DNA of 64,000 nucleotides from Anastatus disparis. Taxonomy: Eukaryota; Arthropoda; Insecta; Hymenoptera; Eupelmidae. Each line of letters starts with the position of its first letter. Positions within the stretch are counted from its first letter, which is position 1. The notes beneath the pieces were generated by a model. That model worked only from the letters and a program-made list of their open reading frames with translations, ran no database searches and was not told the DNA's origin. This document shows positions 13,834-27,949 of this stretch, in pieces. The position numbers and the translations under genes are program-made. The stretch lies in contig JAFFSR010000244.1 of NCBI GenBank assembly GCA_017163975.1, positions 13,207,501-13,271,500 on the forward strand, given 5' to 3'.

Positions 13834-14485
13834 GTATTTTATTTTATCAGTGATTTTAATAACATATTTTTAAAAGTTTTTAATTCATTTAAATGAACTC
13901 TCATTATCTTTTTTTCTAATGAAATTTCGAATAATTATGTTAAGTTTGATTAAAAAAAAAACAAAGGAAAAAGATAAAAATATTTTTTAATTTGTTTATT
14001 TTTTAGTTGAAATAAATATTGTTTTAATTTCTGAACAAAATTTTATATTTTTAATTAAATCTTTATTAAGAATTAATAATCAAAAGTTATAACTTAAAAA
14101 ATATAATTACCCAAAACAATTTATTCTAAAAATAAGAAATTTTTCATTGGTCAATAATTGTTTTTGAAATGAAAATCATAAAATGGCTCTTTTAATTTAA
14201 AATTATACAAAAAAAAATTTATGAGGAAGCTAACTGCAAAATAATATGAAGCAGCAACCACTATACGTATACTTAGATTGATTTTAAAATTTTAAAAGAT
14301 GCATAAGAAATTATTTTTTTATACTTACTTGTACTATTAATATCTATTAAATTATATCTAAAAAATTAATAACTCGTGAGGTGAAAAAAATGAGTAAGAA
14401 AAGCCAAAGAAAGATTTTTAAGATCAAATTTAAATTGTTAATATTTATATCTTGTAGAAAGGTGGTGAATTTAAAGTATGAAAAA
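13834..14485. other. AT-rich spacer between two inverted SINE copies
   Basis: About 650 bp of low-complexity A/T DNA with no gene or repeat that I recognise. Confidence 0.6.
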
Positions 14486-14675
14486 GAGATCTTCAGTGGC
14501 TCAGTCGGTAGAGCGTCGGATTGGTAACTCTAGAGACCGAGTTCGAATCCTGGTCGCGGCCAACTGATCTAAGCATCAATGTACGTTTCATGTGCTGCAG
14601 TTCACAAACACACTGAAAATCTTCGTCGCTAATTAACATCGTAATGATAGCACAAATACAGCGACGTTAAATAAA
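14486..14675 (+). mobile_element. tRNA-derived SINE, full-length copy
   Basis: The head GAGATCTTCAGTGGCTCAGT runs into CGGTAGAGCG and contains an A box (TGGCTCAGTCGG). A B box (AGTTCGAATCC) lies about 40 bases on, the normal layout of a pol III internal promoter. The tRNA-unrelated body follows, then the CGTCGCTAATTA block and the tail ACAGCGACGTTAAATAAAAT. CGTCGCT and AGCGACG can pair, giving a 3'-terminal hairpin. The head resembles a tRNA but the anticodon and acceptor stems do not pair well, so this is not a functional tRNA gene. Confidence 0.9.
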
Positions 14676-15724
14676 ATTTAAAAAAATTAAAAAAATTATT
14701 TGCAGGTCAATTGATTGCAGGTCACGTGTTGGACTGTGTAAGTATTGTCCAAAGAATAAGAATTTTTGCCAAAGAGAAAAAAGAGAAATTCTTTGTTTTT
14801 TTATCAACTTAAAAGTTATTTGAACTTAAATATTATAGCACTTATGTATGTAAGCTTAATTTTGCAGATGCGTAAGCTTTTTTTGTTTTAGTAATAAATT
14901 TTCAGAAAGCTAACAGACTTTTTTTCCACTAAAAGTTCTATTTTCGAAAAAAATCTGAATCTATGACTTTACACGTCTTTAAGTTAAGTAAGATTTAAAA
15001 AAATTAACTGAATTTTTTTTATTCGTATAGTATAATTTTAATGAATTAATTAAGTTTTACTTTTTGAATGATTAAAAAAAGTTAAGTGACTTAAGCCTCA
15101 CATTGGAACCCTATTAGAGTTAGATGCTAAGGTCAATATAAATTGATCATATGGGGGGTTTAAAGTTGCGCCGAATGTAATTTTTTTTATACTAAATATT
15201 TTATTATTGTCCAGAATTTATTTCGAGGTTCCAAAACTGATGCAATACATTAATATTTATTTGACAAATTTCAGAAATTGTCTTTTCAATTTTTTTCATG
15301 TTATGTGAATAAACCGCTTATATAACGATAATAGATAGACTGATTTTAAATATATTCCTCTTATTTATTTAATCGAGATTTTTATATTCACCCTCTTATT
15401 TTTTAATAAAAAATAAACTAATTATTAGTTTACAAAAAAAATTGTCTTTCATTTAATACCTCAATATTTTTTTTTCATTATTAAGCGTAATTCGCGAAAC
15501 ATTATTCTTTTTTTATTTATTTTTTAACCCTTTGTCTGTGTATGTGCTGAATATCACACACAAAGTTTAAAGTTAACAAACAAAATTTAAATTTAAATTC
15601 AAATATGGGATAAATTTAAGCAATCAGTATGATCAAATAAATGTAAAAGAATACGTTTACCTTGTAAAATTTATCGGTTTTATTTATTTTCATTATTTAC
15701 AGACATTTTAAAAATTAAAAAAAT
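14676..15724. other. Intergenic AT-rich DNA, no feature seen
   Basis: Nothing beyond homopolymer runs and scattered AT-rich sequence could be recognised. Confidence 0.6.
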
Positions 15725-15895
15725 CCCTGGAAGAAAATTGACCATAACTTAAGCATAATTGTCGGTCAACGCATGTTAAAATGACACTTATCTAGAAATT
15801 TTTTTAAAATCATTTCTAGAATTTCTAGGTAAGTGCCATTTTAACATTTGTTGACCAGCAATTATGCCTACAATATGATCAATTTTCTTCCAGGG
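15725..15895. mobile_element. 171-bp palindromic MITE, copy A (CCCTGG...CCAGGG)
   Basis: The element begins CCCTGGAAGAAAATTGACCA and ends with the reverse complement of nearly the same sequence (...CAATTTTCTTCCAGGG). The two halves pair almost along their whole length through ATGTTAAAATGACACTTA and its partner, meeting at a centre of TCTAGAAATT / AATTTCTAG. It is flanked on both sides by AT, consistent with a 2-bp target duplication. A second copy of exactly the same length lies at 48922-49092. There is no coding capacity, so it would need a transposase in trans; the superfamily is not determined. Confidence 0.88.
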
Positions 15896-18800
15896 ATGTT
15901 AAAAAATTAATTCTTTAAAATTATGAGGTGAATTTAAAACTATACGTCAAAATACTATTATTTGATACTTCTACGTAGCATACACGGAGATAAAACAAAA
16001 TTATAAAGAATGAAAATTTTTAAACTATATTTTTTAAAATTATTGGACACACTTGGATGAGCAGAAATCAATCGTACGTATGAAAAAGTTTTGATTTTTC
16101 AAGTGGTAAAGTGATTCCGAGATCATCGAGATAAGAGATCAATTTTTCGTTTTTGTAATTTCAATTAGTATCCTGTTAGTCACCTGTACAATTACTTTTC
16201 TGCCTAATGTGTATCTTATGCTGCTTCACATTCGTGAATTTTTCTTGGTCTTCAATGCAATCATCATTCATTATCAATAAGTACTTTATTAATATCATAA
16301 TTTTATTTAAGTATATCAATTTTTTTGTTACTGTAATAGCATAAAAAAATTCAAAAGGACTATGATTTATCAATACTGGTTTACGTACAGGATTCGACAC
16401 AAAAGGAATTTAATGGAATTTATTATACTTTCTTGAAGCATTTTTTAGGCTGCATTAGTTATCACAGCGAAAAGTATTAAAAAAATTTTCTATTCAGTAA
16501 TGCTTCAGCATTCTTTAATCAATTAATTCTTACTATACGTTGCCGTACAGTATTCAAACATGTATTAACATAGAATAAAACAAATACGCGTCTGGTACAA
16601 TCAAATGTTCGATATCGAATCCGTTTTATTTATAACTTTAAAAATACAAATTTTCATTTTTAAATAAAATAATCCTTTCAATAATCGCATTTTAATAAAA
16701 TCCACCTGGAATCAACAAAAATAAAAAAACTAAAGAAAAATCGATAACCAATATAACAGTATGCATTTAAGAAAAAAAAAGAAAAAGAAAACACTGGATT
16801 TGCATGGAAGCTGACCTTAAATCACTATACTCCTGGCGCATTTTATAAAAGAAGTCTTGCTTTGCGTCGCTCGTTAGGTCGCCGAGCATGCAATTCTTCG
16901 CTAATTGGTTCACGTTTGATTAACGCTTTTTCAACCTCCTCCTCCTCCCTCCCTCCCTCTTCTTTTCTTCTCATGGAAGTAATTACTCCGTTTTATCGCT
17001 TTTGCCTCACTCACAATTTTTCTTTTTTTGTTGTTTCTTAAAAATACCCCTTTTTTCCCTGTCTATTATTTTTTTCTCTCTCCCTTGTCCCCCCTCGCCA
17101 TGTGAATTTGTTATATGTTTTTTTGTTCTCAACTTTTTTTCTTTCTTTTTACCGTGTTTCGAACCAAATCGATATTAAATTAACGTATATACGCGCAAAA
17201 ATCGTCTTTTATTTGGTTGGCAAGTCATGCGTTATAGGCGGTTTCTTAAAATTAAAAATAAAAATATATCGCTTTTTAATATTTATGAATCGAGCGCCAA
17301 ACGATCGCACAGAATGAGAGAGAGAAAGGAGTTTACGCAAATGAGGTTAATTAGTGCGCGTTAGGGTATACATACATTTTACAACGGCGGCCAGAAAAGT
17401 TTTTCGCGCATATGCGCGTATAGTATGTAAGGGATCGATTTAATCGATTGATTTTTTTTCCTCTCTTTGCTTTTAATGTTTCATGCTGTTAAGGGGTTTA
17501 CGTGGATTGTACACTTATATTTTTACGGAATTTTATAACGTTTGTGGTTATAGGTGAAGTACCTTATTTTATTTATACGTGTATATGAATGTTTAAAGTT
17601 AAAATTCATCTTTTATTTTGGATTACTAGCAATTTAAAGCGCGCTGCGCGCGCCTTGTTTTATTTGTTTATTAGTTAACATAATTCATTGAAATTTCAAA
17701 ATTTTATTCTAAATTTCAAATTTTTGTCACTTGTTTTATTTTAACCAATCAAAACTGTCTTATCGTGATGACAGAATTTATCCATAACTTTTTTAAAAGA
17801 GGATTTGGAAAAAATAAAAGAATTATTAAATTTAATGATAGATGAATGATTAAGAGAATTTATGATAATATAAAGCTTATAATTTATGTATATCCAATTA
17901 GATTTATCAATAAGTATAAACAATTTAATTTTAAGAAAACATTATAAAATTGCGATTATGTTTAGTAAAAAATTTATATCGCAAACGATCAATAATAATT
18001 TATTTTAAAAACTTAAAATTAATTGGAATTCAAATTGGTATTTTTAAATTCTATTAGACATCGATGTCGCAAAATTAAATTAAGAAAACTAAAAGATCAA
18101 TTTTTTATATCTAAAAAGAACAACACTCACTTTAAAAGTTTACTTTACAATTATATAAATTTATAGCGATAAATTAATTCATGCATTTTCATAAATTTTT
18201 ATAATTGATCACAAAATAAAAACGAAAAAGATTATTATATTTTCTAAAAAGAAAAAGAATTATTAATACGATCCCTCACGCCAATTTAACCCATTTATAA
18301 ATTTCTTCAAGCTAATAAAGACGAAATAAAAAAAAGAAGAAGAAAAATAACCAAAGAAAGTAAATAAGGAGGCAAACAAATTGCTCGTTCGCCACAAGGT
18401 AGCAAACTATCATTTCACAAGCCATGGGAGAACTAACACTCTCTTTATATATCTCATCTATATATCACCTCCAAAGTAATATACCCTCATGCTCCTAGAG
18501 AGACTGTTCACTTCAACGACGTTTTAGTCTCACGTTTCTTTAAAAAAAAAGGAAGAAAAAAAGTCCTTCCCCCCCACAGATTTCGGCAGATTGCTGACGT
18601 GCGGTAGCCGAACTTAGATACTCTTACATTTTATACGTGTATATAGAAAAAAAAGGCGAAGAAGAGTAAGTAGCTCTTGTAACCAGTAAATTTTTAGAAG
18701 GTGAGAGAGTTAAGAGTGAGAAACAAGTTTTTTTATTTGAAGATGAGAATCTTTTAGCACGTAAGGTTTCCTCTTATTTTTAATTGAATTATTATGTTGC

Positions 18801-19120
18801 GATAGAGTTAATTGTTATAATCGAAAGGATTTATAGAAAATTTTTGGATGAATTTTAGTGAGTTTAAAAATATATGAACATGCCAAGGTTTATTTCAAAA
18901 TTTTTATATTTTTACGTAATGCTCTTTGTTAATTGAAATAGGAAGATAATACAGAGATATTTTTAAAAATTTTGGGAAATTACATCCTGAATATTTTAAA
19001 TCCTTTTTTTAAAAGATGTATTTCTTTTTATTATTTAACAAAGGAATTCCTAAGACATAAAGTTCTATTAGCAACACAAAGTGCGTTTGCAACAATGTTC
19101 AAAAGTGATATATATATATT
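15896..19120. other. Intergenic DNA, no gene seen
   Basis: Mostly AT-rich. A slightly GC-raised CT-rich patch at about 16830-17120 and another at 18350-18720 break the background but show no open frame, splice structure or known motif. Confidence 0.55.
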
Positions 19121-19162
19121 GCGAATCTATCACTCCACTGAGTGAGCCACTGACGACCTCTT
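19121..19162 (-). mobile_element. SINE head fragment
   Basis: The minus strand reads GAGGTCGTCAGTGGCTCACT followed by a degraded A-box region and ATTCGC. It corresponds to the first 40 or so bases of the SINE family. B box, body and tail are absent. Confidence 0.7.
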
Positions 19163-22100
19163 AAAATGATCACTATATATATGTTCAATTTTATTATTTA
19201 ACTAGTTGTTTAAATTATACAAAGCTTTGGATTCTGTTAATTTTTGTATTTTTCATCTTTCATTCCTCACCCACAATGATGAAAATTTTAATTTTTTTTG
19301 TGATATTTTTGAATAACTGGAGAAAGGAGTTCGTAATTACACGCTTATTGATCATTCAATTACTCAGTTTTTAATGATATGAAATTTTCATTAATTAAAT
19401 AATTATATCAAATTGATTTCGTTCAATTTTAATAAAATATTAATTGAAAAGTGTATCTTTAATTCTCTCAGCATAAAAATTGATTTTTTCGAAATTTTCC
19501 AAATCATATAATTTTTCTTTCTAGTAACATTTTTCAAAATATCATGTATTTGTAACCTACTAAAAACGTCAATCGAACATACAAACATATTTAATTAAAA
19601 AAAAAAAAAAAAAAACAATAAATAAATTTAAACGTTCGTATTTAAAATGAAGCAAAAAATTAATGCTTAAAGATCCACGGCAAGAGTGGTATTATAGACC
19701 CCCGAGAGTGTAAAATTTATTCGGGCACATTCTTCAAGTCCTTCTCATTTTAATTTTTTTATTTTTAATTCGAAGAATTGTATAGCCACTTAATTTTTGC
19801 GCCCTTTTGCGAAAATAGACAACACCAGACAAAAATCCAACCAGACACATATATACACACACATCCTTTTACCCCATTTATCGATATACCTTTTCTCACT
19901 TTTTATTTCTTTCTCTCCTTTTCTTTTTTTCCCTTCTTTTTTATTTAAACTTATACTCTTCTCGTGTACTCGCGCGATCTCCATTGAGTTTTAAGCATGT
20001 CGCGAATGCTCTTCGCGTGACTGCTCTGTTAAAAAGAAAAAAAAAAGAGAAGAAGAAGAAGAAAGAGAAGAAGGTTCTGATGCCTAAAGCAGAAGAAGAA
20101 GAAGTAGCAGTCAGCTTTAGCCACACGAGAGATAGAGATAAATGTTTAAAAATGTATAAGAAAGAAAGAAAGAGAAAATACTTTAAGAGATTCACGTATA
20201 TATACCGAATGTATATATAAGTATATAAGCTTTGGGTTATGCCAAGTATGCGATGTATAAGAGAGAAGACACGATTGAATGCTGTACGTACTTGCTTTTT
20301 ATTTATTTCATTTTATTTTTTTCTCCATCTTTCTATTCCTTTTTTCTTTACTTTTGCTTCGATGATGTTACCACACGTTTTGATATGATGAGTCTATTTA
20401 ATTTATTTGACTCAAGGAAAGTATTGATGATTGAGTTATTGTGTATATAATAAATTAAGGATCATTTTAAGCATAAATTAATTAAAATTTTTATTTTCAT
20501 CATAACTTTAAACTTCGATCGGTAAAACTATTTTCACAGATCAAAGTTTTGCCAAGAAGAAAAATACAAGTAAACCATGTTTGAATTTCTAGTGTCAAAA
20601 GTAGATCAAATACAATGATATCCAAAATATACAACGTTAAAGAATAAAATTTTCATCTTATTAAGTCTATAAAATCATGAGTTTCGTTTAATCAAAACAA
20701 AGCATTCAATTATTAATTAGAATATTTTTATTATTAATACACCAAATTGGCACAAATCTTTGAATAATTGTTATATTTAAACTTACGTCATCTGTAAAGT
20801 TACATTTACATACAAATAGTTACGTAACGGATTTTCTTTTTTTTTTAATGACTTATAAGTTCAATTGAATTCGCATTCGAATACAATGATGCAAGATGAA
20901 ACGTGCTTTTTTATCACTGATCAAGATCAAGATCGTCATGTGTAATAAAAAAAAAGGTAAAGTAAAAAAATAGTATCCGACTTTGCTCTTATTATTCTGT
21001 CACTTGTAGAGGTTTCAATAATCGATTAACGACGTCTTTATTTTATTATACGTGTCATCGAAAATTATTATCGATTACAATGTAGTGGAAAAAAAGTTTA
21101 TAACATATTTACTTAATTTATGATGATAAGCGTTTGAAAAACAATTCAAATTTTTCATTTGGATAGATTTCATTTGCTTAATTTTTTTTTTGTTTAACAC
21201 TTTAGCGAATTTAATATTATAATGTAAATTAATTTTTGAATGCGTAAAATGAATAGTAAATTATTCATTGAGTAAATATTTGTTATATATATTTGATAAA
21301 CGTTTGATAAATATTTAATGAACACTTTAAAAATGTATGACAAATATTTGATGAACTTAATCAAAAATTAATTTTAATAAGTAAATTTCAAAATCAGCAT
21401 AAATTCAGTCGATTATATATTTACTTTTGTTAAAGTAAAATGATATAATCTTTTAAAACATGATGTACAATTATTTGAGAATATAAAAAAAATTAATAAA
21501 AAAAATAATTTTAATCTTTTCATTTTTATTCAGAAACATAAGTTCATTCATAAAAAAATATTACCCTCCAACATAGACCTAGCAAATGTATGCACAACAT
21601 TATACTCATTGTTCTCACCATCATATGAAAAAAAAATTAAAACACTAAAAAAATAGTTACTCAAAAAAAGTAAGAGAAACTAAAAAGAACATACGGTTGT
21701 CTTCTCCCCTTACAATATCCTCTGCCTTTAAGGATCGTACGCGTGTCGCTCAAGTTTTATGCGCTAAACTTTTTCTCTCTCTCGATTGGTGCGAGGCGAG
21801 CAAGTGGCATATATGAAAAAGTATATGGAAAAAAAATTTTTTTTAACGCTCTTCATCATCTTTCGTCGCTTGTACACTCTCTCTTTCTATCTATCTTGAA
21901 AGATCCCCTTTCTTTAATGTTTCGCTTTACGTCTTTTCCTCATACTTTTTATCATCTTCGGTTCAGACCTTCAATTTTTTTGACTTATTTTTGCGTGTTT
22001 TCTTTTTTTTTTTAACCGATCGTTCGTGTGGCCTAAACGATGTTCGGTTTTTGAGTGATTTCGATGATGTATATTCTTGCTTCTTTTTTTTTTGTTTTTA

Positions 22101-23271
22101 GCGATTGGACGGAATGAGTTTAAAGTGCAGATTTTTATGGTGTTTTTTTTTCCTTTTTTTTGTAAAGGAAGAATTAAAAATACTTTGACGGCGAAAATTT
22201 TTGATCTTGAAATCTTGATGAATCTTGACGTTTTTAAGAGCGAGGTATGCGAATATGTGATAAAAGTTTCAAGTGTATCGTGATTAATTATGGTTTATTA
22301 CATTATTAGCGTCAAGTTAATTTTAGAAGAGTATTACTCGAATTTTTTTTTAATACTCAAGTTCAAACTTAATAAATTTTTAATAAAGATAAGAAACTTT
22401 TTACATAAATTTTTCATGAATTTATTAATTACAATATTGTTTACGAAGTTTCTCATAAATTTTTAAAACTTTCGTTTCGGTAAAATTGACAATTGTTCAA
22501 TTAATTCTATCATACAAGAATTAAAAAAAAAGTATTTTTAAATAGAAAAGCTACAATTGTGAATGTTTTACATAAAAAGATTTTGTTTTTATTTCAACAG
22601 TAGTGGCCAGTTTGCTAACTTGAAAAGCGGGCCGAAAGACAAATATTTCTGATTTATATAAAAATACTTATTTTCCTGCTAAATTAGAAACTTATGAAAT
22701 GGAATAGGTTGTTAAATTTTTTTTATAAAATATTAATATTTCATTAATATTGATTTTTTATTAATATCAAATTATTTATTAAATAAACTAATAAAAGTTA
22801 TTAGAAAAGTACCAAATTTCAATAGAAATTGATTTATTATAAAATTTATAAAATTTTAACACTGAATTTTCAATTCCAATTTTTTTTAATTGTGCCTATT
22901 TTAAGTTAATAAAGTAACCACTGTTGAGGTAGGAATAAAGCACAATATGCAACTCGAAAATAAAGTCTAATTTTTCCTTCCGGAAAAATATATGGCTTTA
23001 ATACCTCGCTGCATAATGTACTATTTTATGATTTTAAATGTTTAATAACTTCGATAAAATTTTAATTTTCTTTGATAACTTTTACTTTTTAAAGAAACAT
23101 ATTATAAAAATAAATTTTCAACCGGTAGTAGTACTTGGAATAAACTTTAATTTTCTTTTACTGAATATTTGAATTGTTCTTTATTTCGTAGATAAACACC
23201 TTTCTTTATGGAATTCGAGAAAAAAATAAAAAATTTATGCGAAATATTATATTAAATTCTTTTTGTTTTAT
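19163..23271. other. Intergenic DNA, no gene seen
   Basis: AT-rich, with a 19-base A run at 19597-19615 and purine-rich (GAA)n-like sequence at 20035-20110 that gives low-complexity Lys/Glu frames. Near 21290-21360 short TTTGATAAA-type motifs recur degenerately. At 22927-23009 two short arms (GAGGTA...TAAAGC and GCTTTAATACCTC) can pair across about 50 bases. No exon or RNA gene is seen. Confidence 0.55.
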
Positions 23272-23464
23272 TTAATTTAACGTCGCTGTATCAATTGCTA
23301 TCATCACGATGCTAATTAGCGACGGAGGTTGTTCCAATGTGTTTGTGTACAAAGCACATGTAACGTACAGTGGTGCTTATATAAATCGGTCGAGAGCGGG
23401 ATTCGAACTCGGGACCTCTAGAGTACGAATCTATCGCTCTACCGACTGAGCCACTGACGATCTT
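23272..23464 (-). mobile_element. tRNA-derived SINE, full-length copy
   Basis: A complete family member on the minus strand. It has the head GATCGTCAGTGGCTCAGTCG, A box TGGCTCAGTCGG, B box GGTTCGAATCC-like (TCCCGAGTTCGAATCCCG), body with the ACATGTGCT-like motif, CGTCGCTAATTAGCATCGTG and a terminal ACAGCGACGTTAAATTAAAT tail. This copy is among the best preserved, suggesting fairly recent activity. Confidence 0.9.
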
Positions 23465-25198
23465 ACAAAGGAATTCCATCATGCATACTTTTAAAATTCG
23501 TTTAAAAATTAACTAATTTTCATAAAAAATAACAAAAATTAAAATTTCGCGTGACTTTGGAGTACTTAATTAACGGTTAATTTATCAATAAAAATTCTCT
23601 ATTTTTGTTCTTCTTTTTTACTTATCTTTAAACATATTAATTTACTGTAAATGTAAATAAAAGACTAATAAATTTGGAATTTTAACGCCTGCCTATATAC
23701 GATAATATAAATAACAAACTATACTTTAAAATTTAAAAATCAACGTAAATTCCGAAAATTTACTCGCATAATCAAAAAGTTACAAAATTAATTAACGAAA
23801 AAATGAAAACTGTTGCGTAAAATAAAATTAAAACATAACACACGCATTAACAGTAAAGTTTTTTGGCAACAAGACTCGAATGTAGCTTACTTAAAAAAAG
23901 AGGATGGAAAAAAATCATAATAACTCCAAAACATCCTTTAAAATCCCTCCGTATATACTGCGGGAAAAAGAGATGATTATAAAAGTCCCTACACGTTAAT
24001 AACGCGGCGTGCAACACAGCGAAAAATCCTTCATCTCTCTAATTCGAAAAAAAGGAAGGTAAAAAAAAGGCTTCTAGCTTACGCGTCTCCTAGTCTATTT
24101 CGCACTCTCTTTACTCCGGTCAATTAAGACCTTTTAAAACTCTACTCTTTTTCTCTCTTTCTCTCTTTTCTCATACTGATGACATTTTTCCTCGTTGTAA
24201 GCACATAGAGTACATTTTAGGCGGAAAAAGGTTCTCTTCTCTTCTTTCCTTCCTCTGGCTATTTGTTGAGTTAAAATAAAAATTAAAAAAAAAAAAAAGA
24301 AAGTGGGTATGAAGGATGGAAAATTCAAGGATGTACTAGAGAGGAAGTGATGAGTGTAAACGCTGAAAGTCATGGCGGAGAGAAGAGAGGGAAAATGAAA
24401 AAATACGAGCTTGTATAATTACGGAGTTCGTTTGATGAGCGCATTTTTTTATTTTGTTTTTTTTTTTAAGATAAGGTTTTTCTTATAAATTAAATATGTT
24501 AATTCTAAATATTGAAGAAGGTAGTTTTTATTTAAATATGATGCATTTTAATATGTAAAATAAAAATTTATGTTGTAACTTAACTTTTTTGAAGCTCTGA
24601 TTTGTATGATGATTCATAATTTAATGTTGGATTTTCAAGATATCAACATTTAATTTATTATTCAAAAGTATACTGTATATTTTTTGTTGTATTTATTTAA
24701 ATTAAAATACACTCTTTGCAAAATTTTGATGTTTAGAAAAATGAGCTCAGAAAATTATTAAAAATACATACTTGATATACTAAAATAAAAAATTTATTAT
24801 CTTTTTCGAAAAAAAATCAAATTAAAAAAAAATACATGGATGATTGATTAATTTTTTAATATTTTTATCCGTATTAAAGAATAATAGCTATTTATTTATG
24901 CGGTTTTATATTTTTAAAATGTTCTTATTGTTTGAATAATATATGCACGTATGTTTAACAAACATAAGACTGCGTCACTTAATAAGTTGTGACATAAAAT
25001 TCAGTATGGTACTTGATGTGACGAAATATTGTATTGATTTCTCATGTTCATGAAATTTCTTTTAAAGATATTCAAACGAATTTAGAAAAAAACAATGTTT
25101 AAATTTTCTGTTTGATAAAAAAATAATTAAGCTGTAATATTATGTTATACTATTTTATATAAGAAAATAACATGGTAAATTATTAACTTAATCAAGAT
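23465..25198. other. Intergenic DNA, no gene seen
   Basis: AT-rich with a CT/GA-rich patch around 24060-24380 that yields only low-complexity frames. Confidence 0.55.
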
Positions 25199-25256
25199 GA
25201 GGTCTTCAGTGGCCCACTCGGTAAAGAGCGATGGATTCGTAACTCGAGGGCCCGGT
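25199..25256 (+). mobile_element. SINE head fragment
   Basis: GAGGTCTTCAGTGGCCCACT followed by CGGTAAAGAGCGATGGATTC matches the SINE head through the anticodon-like region, then ends at CCCGG before the B box. The body and tail are missing. Confidence 0.75.
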
Positions 25257-27949
25257 AAAAAAGATTATCAAGATACGTCAAATAAGTGCGTGTATGAATT
25301 ATGTATATATAATAAAAAATTAACATAGTTCACCAGATATATAAAGCAAAAATATCAGGTCAAAGTTTGTTTGTTCTATCATAGCGATCCAATTGAAAAA
25401 AATATTTGTTTATTGCCAGCGAAATTTTTTAATTTATAATCATTATTAAACTGTAAAGTTGCCGCATTCAAAGTATTTGTTGTTTATGAAATAAAATATA
25501 ATATATTTGATATTAAAAGTAGCTGGAAAAACAAGGAAGGTAGAAAAATCAATATTCAATGTACAAAATAGCTTTAATTTAAAATACAGATTAGAGATTT
25601 CATTATATTATATATATCCAATATTCTTCATCAATCTATTTACAGAGTGAAAATTCTTAGCTCATAATATTAATGAAAAATTTCTTATTCAAATACTATT
25701 TTAGCTTCACATTAGAAGTGCTTTAATAGATAAGACACTTTAAAATGTTTCATGTACCATGTTGAGTGTGTCACAGTTTTAGAGACGCTGGTTAGTTTCA
25801 TAAAATTCATGTACGTATAAAGTTATTATTAAAAAAAAATTTTCATTAAATTAATAGTTTAACTGTTAATATAAATAAATTTGATTAATTTTCGAAAAAT
25901 CACTTTCGTTCTATATTTTAATAAATTCTTCTTGCCAAATTTGAAAAACAAAAATAGGGAAAGTAGAAGTTTTAAAAATGTCCATTATTTCTTTAAACTT
26001 ATTCCAGTCACGGCTATTTTCGCTTTTAACAAAACAAGATTTTTTGTTGTTTGTTTTTGTAGCGCCATTCCTGTCCAACTAAATAAAATAATGCTTAAAT
26101 TCGAAATATTCTGTAAGAAAAAAAAAACATTCGAAATCAGTTTGAGAATCTATAAATTATGGATTAGACCAATGTACAAGAATAACCATGTCTTACAAAA
26201 TCAGACAGATTTGAATCGTTCGTTTAAATATTTAATTTTCCTTTGCATCATGTCTAATTTCTTCTTTTTTTTCTCTTTTTCTCTTTTTTTTTACTTAGGT
26301 CAAATTCCAAGAAACTGGCTCTCCTCGTGTCTTCTCTGTTTCTTTTATATTCTCGACTTGTCTACAATCCTGACACGATGATTTCTCCGGTGTCTCGGCA
26401 ATGTTTTGACAAGTTTGTCAATCGAACCGTATCCGGAGAACTGATATATTTTAATCTTTAGTATGTTTTACATGTGTGCGTTAACACCTCTTTTGTCTAG
26501 CCTATAATTTACAAGGCTTTTTTAAAAGTATAGATTATCCAAATGATAGACTGTTAATCATGTGAAATTTTTTTTTTATGAAATGAAGAAATTTTAATTT
26601 TAATAGATTTAGTCGAAATGAAAATGTACATAATAAACTTTTAACTAAAATTTAATAATATAAAACAAAATTTTTTAAGTATTCGATTTTTGTGTAAAAA
26701 TATTAAAAATCTTTAGGCAATGGGCTGTCAACTAGTTTTTTAATAACGATAATTTGAGAATGTATAAATATTTTTTTAAATACTGCTACTGAATTTTAAA
26801 CTTTATTTAAAAATTTAAATAAACGTTGTTTATAAAATTTAGAAGCTATTCTCTGATGATTTTCGAAAAATATCTGCTCCAACAGTAAGGCTGAAATTTG
26901 TGTCAACAAACATTTTTTCGGCACCTTGCATCGCTCCACTTAATTATTACGATAAAAAAGTCTAAAAAATACATTTTTAATATATTTTTTTTCATGGAGC
27001 AGCTATGGTGAAAAGTAATGGAAAAATAATTTTGGCTGGGACGGAAACGAGCCACGTTTACGGGAGAAGATGATGAAAAATACTACTCATGATTTGATCA
27101 ATTTAAATCAATCTTGAATTTTATAACTTATAACCAGTATAAGACTAAATATTATTTGCAATTCATATTACCTTAATTCTGCATAGCAAAATGCGTATAT
27201 TAATTCTTCTGGAATCAGTTATTATGCAAATTAATAAGATTCTAATCTATTTTTATCATATATGCGACATTTACTTGGACTATTTGTAATATTGTTTTAT
27301 CGAAACTGTCAAATTTAAAAAATCTGATATTTATGTATTTTAAAATATCAAAAAGTTTGCAACGTTGGTGGGATGGTCAATGTTAATTTTTTTACCAATG
27401 TATTTATTGTATTTTTTTTATCTGAATTATTTGTTCATATAAAATTTTCATATAATTATTTTTTAGTATTAAAAATGATATTTCACCAATAATACTTAAA
27501 GATCCAATTTATTCTTTGCTGTTTGTTTAACATATCGTTAATTTTCGGCAACGCACGCGATCGTGAATTTTTTTTCGATGATGCTCCCTTCTTAATAATA
27601 ATACTCAAAAGTTCTGCTAATTTGTTTTATAATTGATTCTATGTAATAACTATAAAATAATAATTTAATATTATTGGTTTTTTAAGCTTTACAAATTAAA
27701 ACGAAATTAGCTCATATTTTTTTTAACGTTTAACAATTTGCAAATTCCAATCCAATAAGCCTTTTTTTCAAATATTAAAAATAAAAAAAAAGAATCCAAA
27801 AAAGAAAGCAACTCAAAGGTTAATAATCATTCCGAAAACCATACTGCAGCGAAAATATAAAAAAAGGAGTAAGAGAGCGAGAGGAAGAAAAAAAAAGAAA
27901 AAAGAAAAAAAAAGCCAACAAATTTATGTAAAGTCGCGTGTATTCGTCG
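25257..27949. other. Intergenic DNA upstream of netrin, no gene seen
   Basis: A 166-codon frame at 25881-26381 is Phe/Leu/Lys-rich, lacks recognisable domains and is not called. A short hairpin with TTCTCCGG and CCGGAGAA arms lies at 26383-26440. The remainder is AT-rich without recognised elements. Confidence 0.5.

Noticed and set aside
14500..14570. tRNA gene reading of the SINE heads
   Set aside because: A and B boxes are present but acceptor and anticodon stems do not pair well, and the sequence continues into a repeated SINE body in several copies.
25881..26381. 166-codon open frame
   Set aside because: Phe/Leu/Lys-rich throughout, no recognisable family, composition like surrounding intergenic DNA.
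26383..26440. Hairpin with TTCTCCGG/CCGGAGAA arms
   Set aside because: Only 8-bp arms across a 42-base loop; short inverted repeats of this size are common by chance.
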